A stretch of 64,000 bases of DNA from Streptomyces spinosisporus. Lineage in GTDB: Bacteria > Actinomycetota > Actinomycetes > Streptomycetales > Streptomycetaceae. The position numbers and the translations under genes were made by a program. Shown here one piece after another: positions 29,225 through 37,657 of the stretch. The notes under the pieces are model-generated. The model ran no database searches. It saw only the letters and a list, made by a program, of their open reading frames with translations, and had not been told where the DNA came from. Every line of letters starts with the position of its first letter. Position 1 is the stretch's first letter. The stretch is from contig NZ_JALDAX010000021.1 of NCBI RefSeq assembly GCF_022698145.1, forward strand, positions 62,001 through 126,000, given 5' to 3'.

Positions 29225-29468
29225 GGGGAGGGTGCAGTGAGGGGGGCGGGGGTGCGCTGCGCGCGGGCGTGAGCGGGGCGAGGGTGCGCCGGGCGTGACA
29301 AGCGCGTTGGGGTGGGCGGGAGTTGCAGGGCGTGACGGGGGTCGCACGGGACGTACGGGGTGGTCGTCGTCCCCTGACTCCCGCGCCGTTCGCCGTCATA
29401 CTGGCGTCCGGCGCCCTGTGCGCCGAGCCGCACCGCCCTTCCTCCGACCGAGATCCGGAGACCGTGGC

Positions 29469-30410
29469 ATGACCGTCGTCCTGCTCCTGCTGAGCTTCGT
29501 CGCCCTGATGGCCGCCGTGCCCGTTCCGCGTGCGCTGGTGCGGGCGGCGTGGCCGGAACGCGAGCCCGTGGTCGCGTTGTGGGTGTGGCAGTGCCTGGTC
29601 GCCACCGTTCTGCTCTGCTGTCTGACGGCGCTCGTGCTCGGTGCGGCCGCCGTCTTCCACACCTTCCGCGACCATGTCTTCGCCCCGGCACCCCCGGCCG
29701 TGACCGCCGCCTACGACCTCACCGCCGCCCCGGCCTGGGCCGCCGCCCTCACCCTGCTGCTGGCCTGCGGCGCCGCCTGGACGACGGCGATGCTCGCCCG
29801 CGAACTCGTCGAGGCGCGCCGGCGCCGCGGCCGGACCCGGGCGCACCTGCGCGAACGCGCCCCGGAACTGCCCGCCGGACTGGAGCAGGCGGCGCGCGGC
29901 CCGCTGCTGGTCCTGGAGGACGAGTACCCGGACGCCTGGTGGATGCCCGGCCATCCGCCCCAGCTGGTCGTCACCACGGGTGCGCTGCACCGCCTCACCG
30001 ACCACCAGCTCGACGCCGTCCTCACCCATGAGCGCGACCACGCCCGCGCCCACCACGACTGGCTGCTGCATCTGTCGAGCGCCCTGGCCACGGGCTTTCC
30101 CCGGGTGCCGCTGTTCGCCCACTTCTGCGAGCAGACGCACCGGCTGGTGGAGCTGGCCGCGGACGACACGGCCTCGCGCCGCTGCGGCCACCTGACCACC
30201 GCGCTCGCGCTGATCGAGCTGAACCAGCACCGGGGCGTGCTGTCCTGCGCCTCCAGCCACCGGCTCCTGGGCGAGCGGGTGGACCGTCTGCTCCAGCCCC
30301 CGCCGCGGCTCGGCCGCCGGCACCGGGCCCTGACGTCGACGGTCGCCGCGCTGGTGCCCCTGCTGCCGCTGCTGATCACTTTCGCGCCGGGCCTGAACGC
30401 TTTGAGCTGA
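29469..30410 (+). CDS. M56-family membrane metallopeptidase
   Basis: 313 aa, ATG 29469 with GGAG nine bases upstream. Two N-terminal helices (1-20, 38-62), a third around 93-113, the protease domain with zinc motif THERDHARAHHDW near residues 191-203, and a C-terminal helix (about 290-308). This is the BlaR1/MecR1-like peptidase family without an extracellular sensor domain. In Streptomyces such genes usually sit beside a BlaI/CopY-like repressor gene, which the peptidase cleaves; none is present here. Its substrate is therefore unknown. Confidence 0.85.
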   Translation: MTVVLLLLSFVALMAAVPVPRALVRAAWPEREPVVALWVWQCLVATVLLCCLTALVLGAAAVFHTFRDHVFAPAPPAVTAAYDLTAAPAWAAALTLLLACGAAWTTAMLARELVEARRRRGRTRAHLRERAPELPAGLEQAARGPLLVLEDEYPDAWWMPGHPPQLVVTTGALHRLTDHQLDAVLTHERDHARAHHDWLLHLSSALATGFPRVPLFAHFCEQTHRLVELAADDTASRRCGHLTTALALIELNQHRGVLSCASSHRLLGERVDRLLQPPPRLGRRHRALTSTVAALVPLLPLLITFAPGLNALS

Positions 30411-30586
30411 GCGATCCTGCGGCCGTAGAACCGAGGGTGTGGCGCCCGGGGCGTGGTGCCGAAGTTGTGGCAGATCTTACATCCGCATCACTGTTTCCCC
30501 AGGTCAGAGCCTTGTCTGACACCACGGCAAGTGGCGCAACACCGCTGCAACACTCCGTTCCCTACCAACTCGGTATGGTTCAAAAC

Positions 30587-31375
30587 ATGCCACCCAGCGA
30601 CCGCATCCGAGACCACGCCGGCCAGGGCGCGACCACCGTCGCCGCCCACCGCGCGCGGCGCCGGCTGCGTGCCGACCAGGCCCGGCAGCTCGCCGATCTG
30701 CTCCGCCACCAGCTCCTGGCCGGCGGCTTCCCGGACGGCACGCTCCCCCACGAGACGACCCTCGCCACGGACTACCGCGCGACCCGCAACACCGTCCGTC
30801 AGGCCCTGGACCTGCTCCGGGCCGAAGGCCTCGTGGACCGCCTGCCCGGCGTCGGCACGGTGGTCGTCGCCCGGAAGTACCCGCACGGCCTCGACTGTCT
30901 GATGGGCCTCGCCGAGACCCTGCGCGAACACGGCCGGGTCACCAACGAGGTCCGCACCATGGGCCCCGCCCCCGCACCCGCCCCGGTCGCCGAGCGGCTG
31001 CAGGTCAAGCCCGGCACGGACGTCCTCTACATCGAACGCCTGCGCCGCCTGGGCGGCCTCCCCCTCTCCCTCGACCTCACCTACATCCCGCTCGACCTCG
31101 GCACCGCCCTGCTCGGCGCCGACCTGGAGAACACCGACGTCTTCCGCCTTTTGGAGACGATCACCGGGCAGCGCCTGGGCCACGCCGCGATCACCCTGGA
31201 GGCGGTCAACGCGGACACCCACTCCGCCGCCGTGCTCGAAGCCCCGCACGGCGCGGCCGTCCTCATGCTGGAACGCCTCACCCATCTCGCCGACGGCCGC
31301 CCCGTCGACCTGGAGTTCATCCGCTTCCGCGGCGACCGCATCACGATGAGCGGCCTCCTGCACCGCTCCGCCTGA
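30587..31375 (+). CDS. GntR/UTRA-family transcriptional regulator
   Basis: 262 aa from the ATG at 30587; an ATG at 30575 would add four residues. Neither has a ribosome site. A TATGGT element (30574-30579) lies seven bases before 30587, so the message may be leaderless. The winged helix is residues about 30-95 (LADLLRHQLLAGGFPDGTLP, ATRNTVRQALDLLRAEGLVD, PGVGTVV). The UTRA effector-binding domain is about 100-260 (LYIERLRRLGGLPLSLDLTY). It is the first gene of a same-strand run with the ferredoxin, ABC importer and flavoprotein, so it probably controls them in response to the imported compound. Confidence 0.88.
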   Translation: MPPSDRIRDHAGQGATTVAAHRARRRLRADQARQLADLLRHQLLAGGFPDGTLPHETTLATDYRATRNTVRQALDLLRAEGLVDRLPGVGTVVVARKYPHGLDCLMGLAETLREHGRVTNEVRTMGPAPAPAPVAERLQVKPGTDVLYIERLRRLGGLPLSLDLTYIPLDLGTALLGADLENTDVFRLLETITGQRLGHAAITLEAVNADTHSAAVLEAPHGAAVLMLERLTHLADGRPVDLEFIRFRGDRITMSGLLHRSA

Positions 31376-31429
31376 CACCACCTCTTTTCACCGAGCGACC
31401 CCTCGAGTTCGACCTCCCTGGAGACAGCC

Positions 31430-31657
31430 ATGCCTTTGGCGCCCCAGCGGGCCGACGTGCCCGTGACCATCGACGAGTCGAAGTGCATCGACGGCTGCAC
31501 GCTCTGCGTGGACATGTGCCCGCTGGACTCCCTCGCCATCGACGACAGCAGCGGCAAGGCCTATATGCACGTCGACGAGTGCTGGTACTGCGGCCCGTGC
31601 GCGGCCCGCTGTCCCACCGGAGCCGTGACGGTCAACATGCCCTACCTGCTCCGGTGA
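31430..31657 (+). CDS. AprB-like 2x[4Fe-4S] ferredoxin
   Basis: 75 aa. Two cluster motifs are present: C19, C23, C26, C30 (note the three-residue first gap, CIDGCTLCVDMCP) and C51, C54, C57, C61 (ECWYCGPCAARCPTGAV). The second motif closely resembles the beta subunit of adenylylsulfate reductase (AprB). It lacks the AprB C-terminal extension. It most likely exchanges electrons with the flavoprotein at the end of this operon, encoded about 3 kb downstream. It sits 54 bp after the GntR gene and 16 bp before the lipoprotein gene. Confidence 0.9.
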   Translation: MPLAPQRADVPVTIDESKCIDGCTLCVDMCPLDSLAIDDSSGKAYMHVDECWYCGPCAARCPTGAVTVNMPYLLR

Positions 31658-31673
31658 GAGGTCCCGAACTCCC

Positions 31674-33017
31674 ATGAAACGCAAAGCGATCGCCGCATCC
31701 GCCGCCGTCCTCCTGCTGCCCCTGTCCGCCTGCGGCGGCAGTGCCGAGGCGGGCGACGGCAAGACGGTCACCATCACCGTCGGCTACCAGTCCAAGACCA
31801 TCAACACGGTCACCGCAGGCACCCTGCTGCGCTCCCTCGGCTACTTCGAGAAGAACCTCAACGCCCTCCACGACGGCCACATCTACAAGGTCGACTGGCA
31901 GGACTACGCCACCGGCGCCCCCATCACCGCCCAGATGACCGCCGGGAAGATCGACATCGGTTCGATGGGCGACTTCCCGCTGCTCATCAACGCGGCCCGG
32001 GGCAAGCAGCTGAACAAGCCCACCCGCCTCGTCTCCGTCACCGGCTACAACCTCCGCGGCGGCCTCAACACCGTCGTCACCTCCCCCGGCTCCAAGCTGT
32101 CCACCCTCACCGACCTCAAGGGCAAGAAGATCTCCACGAGCGTCGGCTCCGCCGCCGACGGCACGCTCGTACGGGCCCTGCAGCGGGCCGGCATCGACCC
32201 CGAGAAGGGCATCGAGAAGCTCAACCAGCAGCCCGCCGTGGGCGCTTCGGCCCTCTCCGCGGGCAGCGCGGACGCACTGTCGCAGTTCGTCGCCTGGCCC
32301 GGCCTGCTCGCCTACCAGGGCCGGGCGAAGGCCCTGTACGACGGTGCCCAGCTGAACCTCCCCACCTTCCACGGCGTCACCGCCCGCGAGGACTTCGCGC
32401 AGCGACGACCGGCCGTACTGGAGGCCTTCCTCAAGGCCCAGGCCGAGGCCACCGACTATCTCGACACCCATCCCGTCGCCGCCGCCGAGAAGGTCGCGAA
32501 GGCCACCGAACTCCCCGCCGAGGTCGTCTACCTCTACAACGGCGCCCACGGCATCTCCACCTTCGACCCGGCGATCAAGCCGCAGCTCGTCTCCGCGCTG
32601 AAGAAGGACGTCTCGGTCCTGAAGGCCGAGAAGCTGACCGGCGACATCGACGTGGACTCCTTCGTCGACGACCAGTACGTCAAGAAGGCACTCGGCGCCG
32701 ACTACGCCACGCATCTCGCCTCCGCCCCACCGACGGCCGCCGGCGAGGTGTGGCCCAAGGGCGCCGAGAAGACGACTGAGTTCAAGTCCGCCACCGATCT
32801 GCTGCGTTACGTCGCCGGACACAAGGACGGCATCCGCGCGGCCTATGTCCCCGACGCCACCACCGGCACCCTCTGGTTCGCCGACAAGGCGGTCTGGGTG
32901 GCCGACGGCGACCGGCTCCTGCCCTTCGTCGCACCGGCGACCGCGAAGGCGTACGCCGCCGCGCACGGCGGTGCCCGCGTCATCACGTACGCCGACGCTC
33001 TGCGGCGGGCGTCATGA
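31674..33017 (+). CDS. ABC importer substrate-binding lipoprotein with NosL-like C-terminal extension
   Basis: 447 aa. Lipoprotein signal with lipobox LSAC (Cys20). Residues 30-345 are a SsuA/TauA/NrtA-type binding protein (VTITVGYQSKTINTV, KIDIGSMGDFPLL, LKGKKISTSVGSAADGTLV). About 100 further residues follow. The stretch reading TDLLRYVAGH ... LWFADKAVWV ... AYAAAHGGARVITYADAL resembles the second half of NosL, the copper lipoprotein of nitrous oxide reductase. The NosL Cys/Met metal motif is not seen. It binds a small anionic or organosulfur-like ligand outside the membrane; the ligand is unknown. The stop overlaps the permease start (ATGA). Confidence 0.88.
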   Translation: MKRKAIAASAAVLLLPLSACGGSAEAGDGKTVTITVGYQSKTINTVTAGTLLRSLGYFEKNLNALHDGHIYKVDWQDYATGAPITAQMTAGKIDIGSMGDFPLLINAARGKQLNKPTRLVSVTGYNLRGGLNTVVTSPGSKLSTLTDLKGKKISTSVGSAADGTLVRALQRAGIDPEKGIEKLNQQPAVGASALSAGSADALSQFVAWPGLLAYQGRAKALYDGAQLNLPTFHGVTAREDFAQRRPAVLEAFLKAQAEATDYLDTHPVAAAEKVAKATELPAEVVYLYNGAHGISTFDPAIKPQLVSALKKDVSVLKAEKLTGDIDVDSFVDDQYVKKALGADYATHLASAPPTAAGEVWPKGAEKTTEFKSATDLLRYVAGHKDGIRAAYVPDATTGTLWFADKAVWVADGDRLLPFVAPATAKAYAAAHGGARVITYADALRRAS

Positions 33018-33892
33018 CCCGGCGGCCGCTTGCACGCCATGCGCTCCGGGCCCTCTCCCTGGCCGCCGCCCTCGGCCTGTGGCAGCTGCTGACCAGCCTG
33101 AACGTCGACCTGTGGCTGCGCTTCTCGCAGTTCCCCACCGTCACCGACGTGGCCCGCACCTTCGCCGACCGGCTGTCCGGCCCCGACTACTGGACGGACC
33201 TCACCGACAGCCTGACCCGCATCCTCACCGGCTTCGTGCTCGCCGCCGTACTGGGAGTGGCGGCGGGCGTGCTCGTGGCGAGCTCCCGTCTCGCCGAGGA
33301 CCTGCTCGGCCCGGTCCTCGAAGTCGTCCGCCCGATCCCCGCGATCGCCCTGGTCCCGGTCGCCATCCTGCTGTTCCCCTCCAACGAACAGGGCATCGTC
33401 TTCATCACCTTCACCGCCGCCTTCTTCCCGGTCCTGGTCTCCACCCGGCACGCGGTCCGCGCCCTGACCCCGGTGTGGGAGGAGGCGGTCCGCACGATGG
33501 GCGGCGGACGGTGGCGCGTCCTCGGCTCGGTCGTCCTGCCGGGCGCGCTGCCCGGCATCTTCGGCGGCCTGTCGGTCGGCATCGGCGTCTCGTGGATCTG
33601 TGTCATCTCCGCCGAGATGATCTCCGGCCAGTACGGCGTCGGCTACCGCACCTGGCAGGACTACACCGTCGTCAACTACGCCGGTGTCCTCGTCGGCATG
33701 GTCACCATCGGCGTGCTCGGCTGGGTCACCTCCACGGCGGTGGAACTCCTCGGCCGCCGTCTGACCCGCTGGCTGCCGCGCACCTCCTACGTCCCCGCCG
33801 CCCGGCCCGTACGGCGCGTGCGTGACACCGGGGCCGCAGCGCCGGCGACGTCCACGACCAAGGAGGAGGCACCCCATGACCAGCTCGTCTGA
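33014..33892 (+). CDS. ABC importer permease (SsuC/TauC type)
   Basis: 292 aa; the ATG overlaps the binding-protein stop by four bases. Six predicted helices. The conserved permease loop EEAVRTMGGGRWRVLGSVVLPGALPGIFGGL near 156-186 docks to the ATPase. The family carries nitrate, sulfonate, taurine or thiamine precursor. The long C-terminal tail after residue 260 is Arg/Ala-rich and overlaps the ATPase gene by 17 bp. Confidence 0.9.
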   Translation: MTRRPLARHALRALSLAAALGLWQLLTSLNVDLWLRFSQFPTVTDVARTFADRLSGPDYWTDLTDSLTRILTGFVLAAVLGVAAGVLVASSRLAEDLLGPVLEVVRPIPAIALVPVAILLFPSNEQGIVFITFTAAFFPVLVSTRHAVRALTPVWEEAVRTMGGGRWRVLGSVVLPGALPGIFGGLSVGIGVSWICVISAEMISGQYGVGYRTWQDYTVVNYAGVLVGMVTIGVLGWVTSTAVELLGRRLTRWLPRTSYVPAARPVRRVRDTGAAAPATSTTKEEAPHDQLV

Positions 33893-34643
33893 CGTCCGCC
33901 CGGCCTCCCGCACCGGGGCGGGGCTCTCGCTGCACGGCGCCGTCCTCGGGCGGCCCGGCGCGCCGGTGCTCGACGCGGTGGACCTGGACGTGGCCCCCGG
34001 CGAGATCCTCACCGTCGTCGGCCCCTCCGGATGCGGCAAGTCGACCCTGCTGCGCACACTCGCCGGACTGCTGTCCCCCCTCGCAGGCACAGCCGGCCAG
34101 GACGGAAACCCGCTGACGGGTCCCTCCGCCGACCGCGCACTGATCTTCCAGGAGGACGCGCTCCTGCCCTGGCGCACCCTGCGCACCAACGTCGAACTTC
34201 CCCTCGCCATCCGTGGGTTGCCCCGCTCCGAACGCCGCGCCCAGGCCGAGTCCTGGCTCGACCGGGTCGGACTCACCGACCACGCACGGCAGTTGCCGCA
34301 CCGCGTCTCCGGCGGACAGCGCCAGCGCGCCCAGCTGGCCAGGGCGCTCGCCGGAGCTCCCCGCGCCGTCCTCATGGACGAACCCTTCGGCGCCCTCGAC
34401 GCCCAGACCCGCGCAGGCATGCAGGACCTGCTCGTGGAGGTCCTGCACGGCACCGGCGCGACCGTCGTCTTCGTCACCCACGACGTGGACGAGGCCCTCT
34501 TCCTCGGCGACCGCGTGGCGCTCCTCGGCAACGGCCGGCTCACCGCCGTACGCGACGTGCCGCGCCCGCGCGACCGTACGGCGCACGACGATCCCGCGCG
34601 CGTGGCGCTGCGGCGCGACGTCCTCTCCTCGCTCGGTACCTGA
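33876..34643 (+). CDS. ABC importer ATPase (SsuB/TauB type)
   Basis: 255 aa; I chose ATG 33876, which has AGGAGGAGG upstream. Walker A VVGPSGCGKST near 47-57, Q-loop IFQEDALLPWRT near 89-100, signature RVSGGQRQRAQLARAL near 143-158, Walker B AVLMDEPFGALD near 165-176, H-loop FVTHDVDEAL near 198-207. A standard importer ATPase energising the permease encoded just upstream. It ends 29 bp before the flavoprotein gene. Confidence 0.92.
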   Translation: MTSSSDVRPASRTGAGLSLHGAVLGRPGAPVLDAVDLDVAPGEILTVVGPSGCGKSTLLRTLAGLLSPLAGTAGQDGNPLTGPSADRALIFQEDALLPWRTLRTNVELPLAIRGLPRSERRAQAESWLDRVGLTDHARQLPHRVSGGQRQRAQLARALAGAPRAVLMDEPFGALDAQTRAGMQDLLVEVLHGTGATVVFVTHDVDEALFLGDRVALLGNGRLTAVRDVPRPRDRTAHDDPARVALRRDVLSSLGT

Positions 34644-34672
34644 AAGGCACCCCGGAACCGAAGGGCACCCCG

Positions 34673-37459
34673 GTGACCACCCCCGTGAACACCCCCCTGC
34701 AGATCCCCGCGCTCACCGACGCCGAGGAGATCCGCTGCGACGTCCTCGTCGTCGGCGGTGGCACCGCCGGCACCATGGCCGCGCTGACCGCCGCCGAGCA
34801 CGGCGCGAACGTGCTCCTCCTGGAGAAGGCTCACGTCCGCCACTCCGGCGCGCTCGCCATGGGCATGGACGGCGTCAACAACGCGGTGATCCCCGGCCGC
34901 GCCGAGCCCGACGACTACGTCGCCGAGATCACCCGCGCCAACGACGGCATCGTCGACCAGTCCACCGTCCGCCAGACCGCCACCCGCGGCTTCGCCATGG
35001 TGCAGCGCCTGGAGTCGTACGGCGTGAAGTTCGAGAAGGACGAGCACGGCGACTACGCGGTCCGCCAGGTGCACCGCTCCGGCTCCTATGTGCTGCCGAT
35101 GCCGGAGGGCAAGGACGTCAAGAAGGTGCTGTACCGGCAGCTGCGGCGGCGCGAGATGCGCGAGCGGATCCGCATCGAGAACCGCGTGATGCCGGTACGG
35201 GTGCTGACCGCCGGGGGGCGGGCGGTGGGAGCGGCCGGCTTCAACACCCGCACGGGGGCGTTCGTGACGGTACGCGCGGGCGCCGTGATCCTCGCGACCG
35301 GCGCCTGCGGCCGCCTCGGCCTGCCTGCCTCCGGCTACCTGTACGGCACGTACGAGAACCCGACCAACGCGGGCGACGGCTACGCGATGGCGTACCACGC
35401 GGGCGCCGAGCTCACCGGCATCGAGTGCTTCCAGATCAACCCGCTGATCAAGGACTACAACGGCCCCGCCTGCGCCTACGTCGCCAATCCCTTCGGCGGC
35501 TACCAGGTCAACCGGCACGGCGAACGCTTCGTCGACTCCGACTACTGGTCGGGCCAGATGATGGCCGAGTTCGCGGCGGAGGTCGCGAGCGACCGCGGCC
35601 CGGTGTATCTGAAGCTGAGCCATCTGCCGGAGGAGTCGGTCTCCGCGCTGGAGTCGATCCTCCACTCGACCGAGCGCCCCACCCGCGGCACCTTCCACGC
35701 GGGCCGCGGCCACGACTACCGCACGCACGACGTCGAGATGCACATCTCCGAGATCGGCCTGTGCGGCGGCCACTCCGCCTCCGGCGTCCGGGTCGACGAC
35801 CACGCCCGGACGACCGTCCCCGGTCTCTACGCCGCCGGCGACCTCGCGTGCGTGCCGCACAACTACATGATCGGCGCCTTCGTCTTCGGCGACCTGGCGG
35901 GGGCGGACGCCTCCCAGTACCAGCCCTACGAGGGCGAGTTGCCGAAGGAGCAGCTGCGCGCGGCGCACGAGCTGATCTACCGCCCGCTGCGCAACCCGGA
36001 CGGGCCGCCGCAGCCCCAAGTCGAGTACAAACTGCGCCGCTTCGTGAACGACTACGTGGCCCCGCCGAAGTCGGGCGCCCGGCTGTCCCTGGCCCTGGAG
36101 GCCTTCGAACGGATGCACGACGACATCGCGCGGATGGGCGCGCGCACCCCGCACGAGCTGATGCGCTGCGCCGAGGTCTCCTTCATCCGGGACTGCGCCG
36201 AGATGGCCGCGCGTGCCTCCCTGGCCCGCACCGAGTCCCGCTGGGGCCTCTACCACGACCGCCTCGACCATCCCCGTCGCGACGACGCCTCCTGGTTCCA
36301 CCACCTCGATCTGCACAAGTCCCCCTCCGGATCGATGGAGTTCACGGCTCGTCCCGTGGCTCCGTACCTCGTTCCCGTCGACGAGTTCACTCCCGTCGGC
36401 GGCCCTTCCCGTCACCTCGGCGAGGTCCACGCCGAGGACGTCGCCACCGCCGGCCCGCGCGACGCGGCCCCGGTGGCGTCCGGGACACAGAGCACGACGC
36501 CGGTCGCGGCCGGTGCCGCGCGCACCGAACCCTCCCTCCCGGACCCCGGCCAGGCCTCGACCCGTCTCCTGGAGCTCGTCGCCCTCGCCGAGGAGGAACC
36601 CGAACTCACCGCCCTGCAGCCCTACTTGACCGACCCGGCGCCCGCCGTCCGCCGCGAGGCCGTCGCCGTCCTCACCGAGACGGTGCCGCCGGGCACGGGT
36701 CCCGCCCTCGCCGAGGTCCTGCGCGACAGCGCCGCCGAGGTGCGGGCCGCGGCCGCCGCGTCTCTGCGCGAACTGGTCGAGACCCTGCCCGCGGAACCCG
36801 CCCTGCGCGACGGCCTCGCCACCGCCCTCACCGAGCAGGACCCCGTCGTCCGCGCCGCCTCGCTCGACGCTCTGCGTGCGCTGCGCCTGGGTGACGCAGC
36901 GCTGTTCACCGGAGCGCTGACGGACTCGGACATCCCCGTCCGCATCGAGGCCGTCCGCGCCCTCGTCTCCGTGGACGCCGCCGCGGAACTGGCCCGGGCC
37001 GCCACCACCGATCCGTCCCGCGAGGTCCGCGTCACCGTCGCCAAGGCCCTGGCGACGGTGTGGGCGGACCGGGCCGGCGACCCGGACGACCTCGATGTCG
37101 TACTCACCGCCCTGGCCGACCTCACGGGCGACCCCGACGCCCTGGTCCGGGGCGCCGCCTACGGAGCGCTGGGCACCACCGGCTGCCCACCACCCCTCGC
37201 CGCACGCGCCGTGGCCGCCCTGTCCGACGCCGCCTGGCAGGTGAGGTCGGGCGCCGCGACCGCTCTCTCCACCGCCGCCCCGGACATCGCCGTCCCGGCC
37301 CTGGCCAAGTCCCTCGCCGACCCGAACGCCGACGTACGCAAGGCAGCAGTCCTCGCCCTCACCCACCACACCGACACCCACGCCGCCCGAGCCGCCCTCG
37401 CCACAGCCACATCAGACCCGGACGCAGATGTCCGGGCGTACGCAACACGGGCCCTGTGA
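34673..37459 (+). CDS. AprA/FrdA-like flavoprotein fused to C-terminal HEAT repeats
   Basis: 928 aa, GTG start at 34673 (a second in-frame GTG lies four codons on). Residues 20-560 form the fumarate-reductase/adenylylsulfate-reductase flavoprotein fold: FAD site VLVVGGGTAGTMAALTAAE (24-42), a GALAMGMDGVNNAV segment, ILATGACGRLG, and the late FAD contact TTVPGLYAAGDLACVPHNYM near 383. Residues 560-610 are a linker. Residues about 625-928 are HEAT/PBS-lyase-like helical repeats (DPAPAVRREAVAVL, DPNADVRKAAVLALTHH). Known AprA and FrdA lack this extension. The operon supplies an AprB-like ferredoxin. Reaction unknown; it could reduce or oxidise the compound brought in by the ABC importer. Confidence 0.85.
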   Translation: MTTPVNTPLQIPALTDAEEIRCDVLVVGGGTAGTMAALTAAEHGANVLLLEKAHVRHSGALAMGMDGVNNAVIPGRAEPDDYVAEITRANDGIVDQSTVRQTATRGFAMVQRLESYGVKFEKDEHGDYAVRQVHRSGSYVLPMPEGKDVKKVLYRQLRRREMRERIRIENRVMPVRVLTAGGRAVGAAGFNTRTGAFVTVRAGAVILATGACGRLGLPASGYLYGTYENPTNAGDGYAMAYHAGAELTGIECFQINPLIKDYNGPACAYVANPFGGYQVNRHGERFVDSDYWSGQMMAEFAAEVASDRGPVYLKLSHLPEESVSALESILHSTERPTRGTFHAGRGHDYRTHDVEMHISEIGLCGGHSASGVRVDDHARTTVPGLYAAGDLACVPHNYMIGAFVFGDLAGADASQYQPYEGELPKEQLRAAHELIYRPLRNPDGPPQPQVEYKLRRFVNDYVAPPKSGARLSLALEAFERMHDDIARMGARTPHELMRCAEVSFIRDCAEMAARASLARTESRWGLYHDRLDHPRRDDASWFHHLDLHKSPSGSMEFTARPVAPYLVPVDEFTPVGGPSRHLGEVHAEDVATAGPRDAAPVASGTQSTTPVAAGAARTEPSLPDPGQASTRLLELVALAEEEPELTALQPYLTDPAPAVRREAVAVLTETVPPGTGPALAEVLRDSAAEVRAAAAASLRELVETLPAEPALRDGLATALTEQDPVVRAASLDALRALRLGDAALFTGALTDSDIPVRIEAVRALVSVDAAAELARAATTDPSREVRVTVAKALATVWADRAGDPDDLDVVLTALADLTGDPDALVRGAAYGALGTTGCPPPLAARAVAALSDAAWQVRSGAATALSTAAPDIAVPALAKSLADPNADVRKAAVLALTHHTDTHAARAALATATSDPDADVRAYATRAL

Positions 37460-37657
37460 GGACGCTTTTCGGGGCGGGCGGGGGACGGTGACGATGTCGG
37501 CCACTACAGGCAGGTGACCGTGACGCCGCCCTCTACGACGGGTCGGGCCCTGTCACGCCCTAGGTGCGGGCAAGCCGTGTGACGCTCTCGGCTGCGGGCT
37601 GGCCCCGGGACGCGCCCTCCCCCGCGGACCGGCGTCCCCACGGCACCGGCCCGCCCC
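37460..37657. other. Convergent gap between flavoprotein gene and recQ
   Basis: 198 bp between convergent stops. I see no gene and no convincing terminator hairpin. Confidence 0.4.

Noticed and set aside
32843-37381. Antisense open frame of more than 1500 codons opposite the importer and flavoprotein genes
   Set aside because: High-GC DNA keeps antisense frames open. The plus-strand genes have clear FAD, Walker and lipobox motifs, while the antisense product is His/Arg/Gly-rich without any domain.
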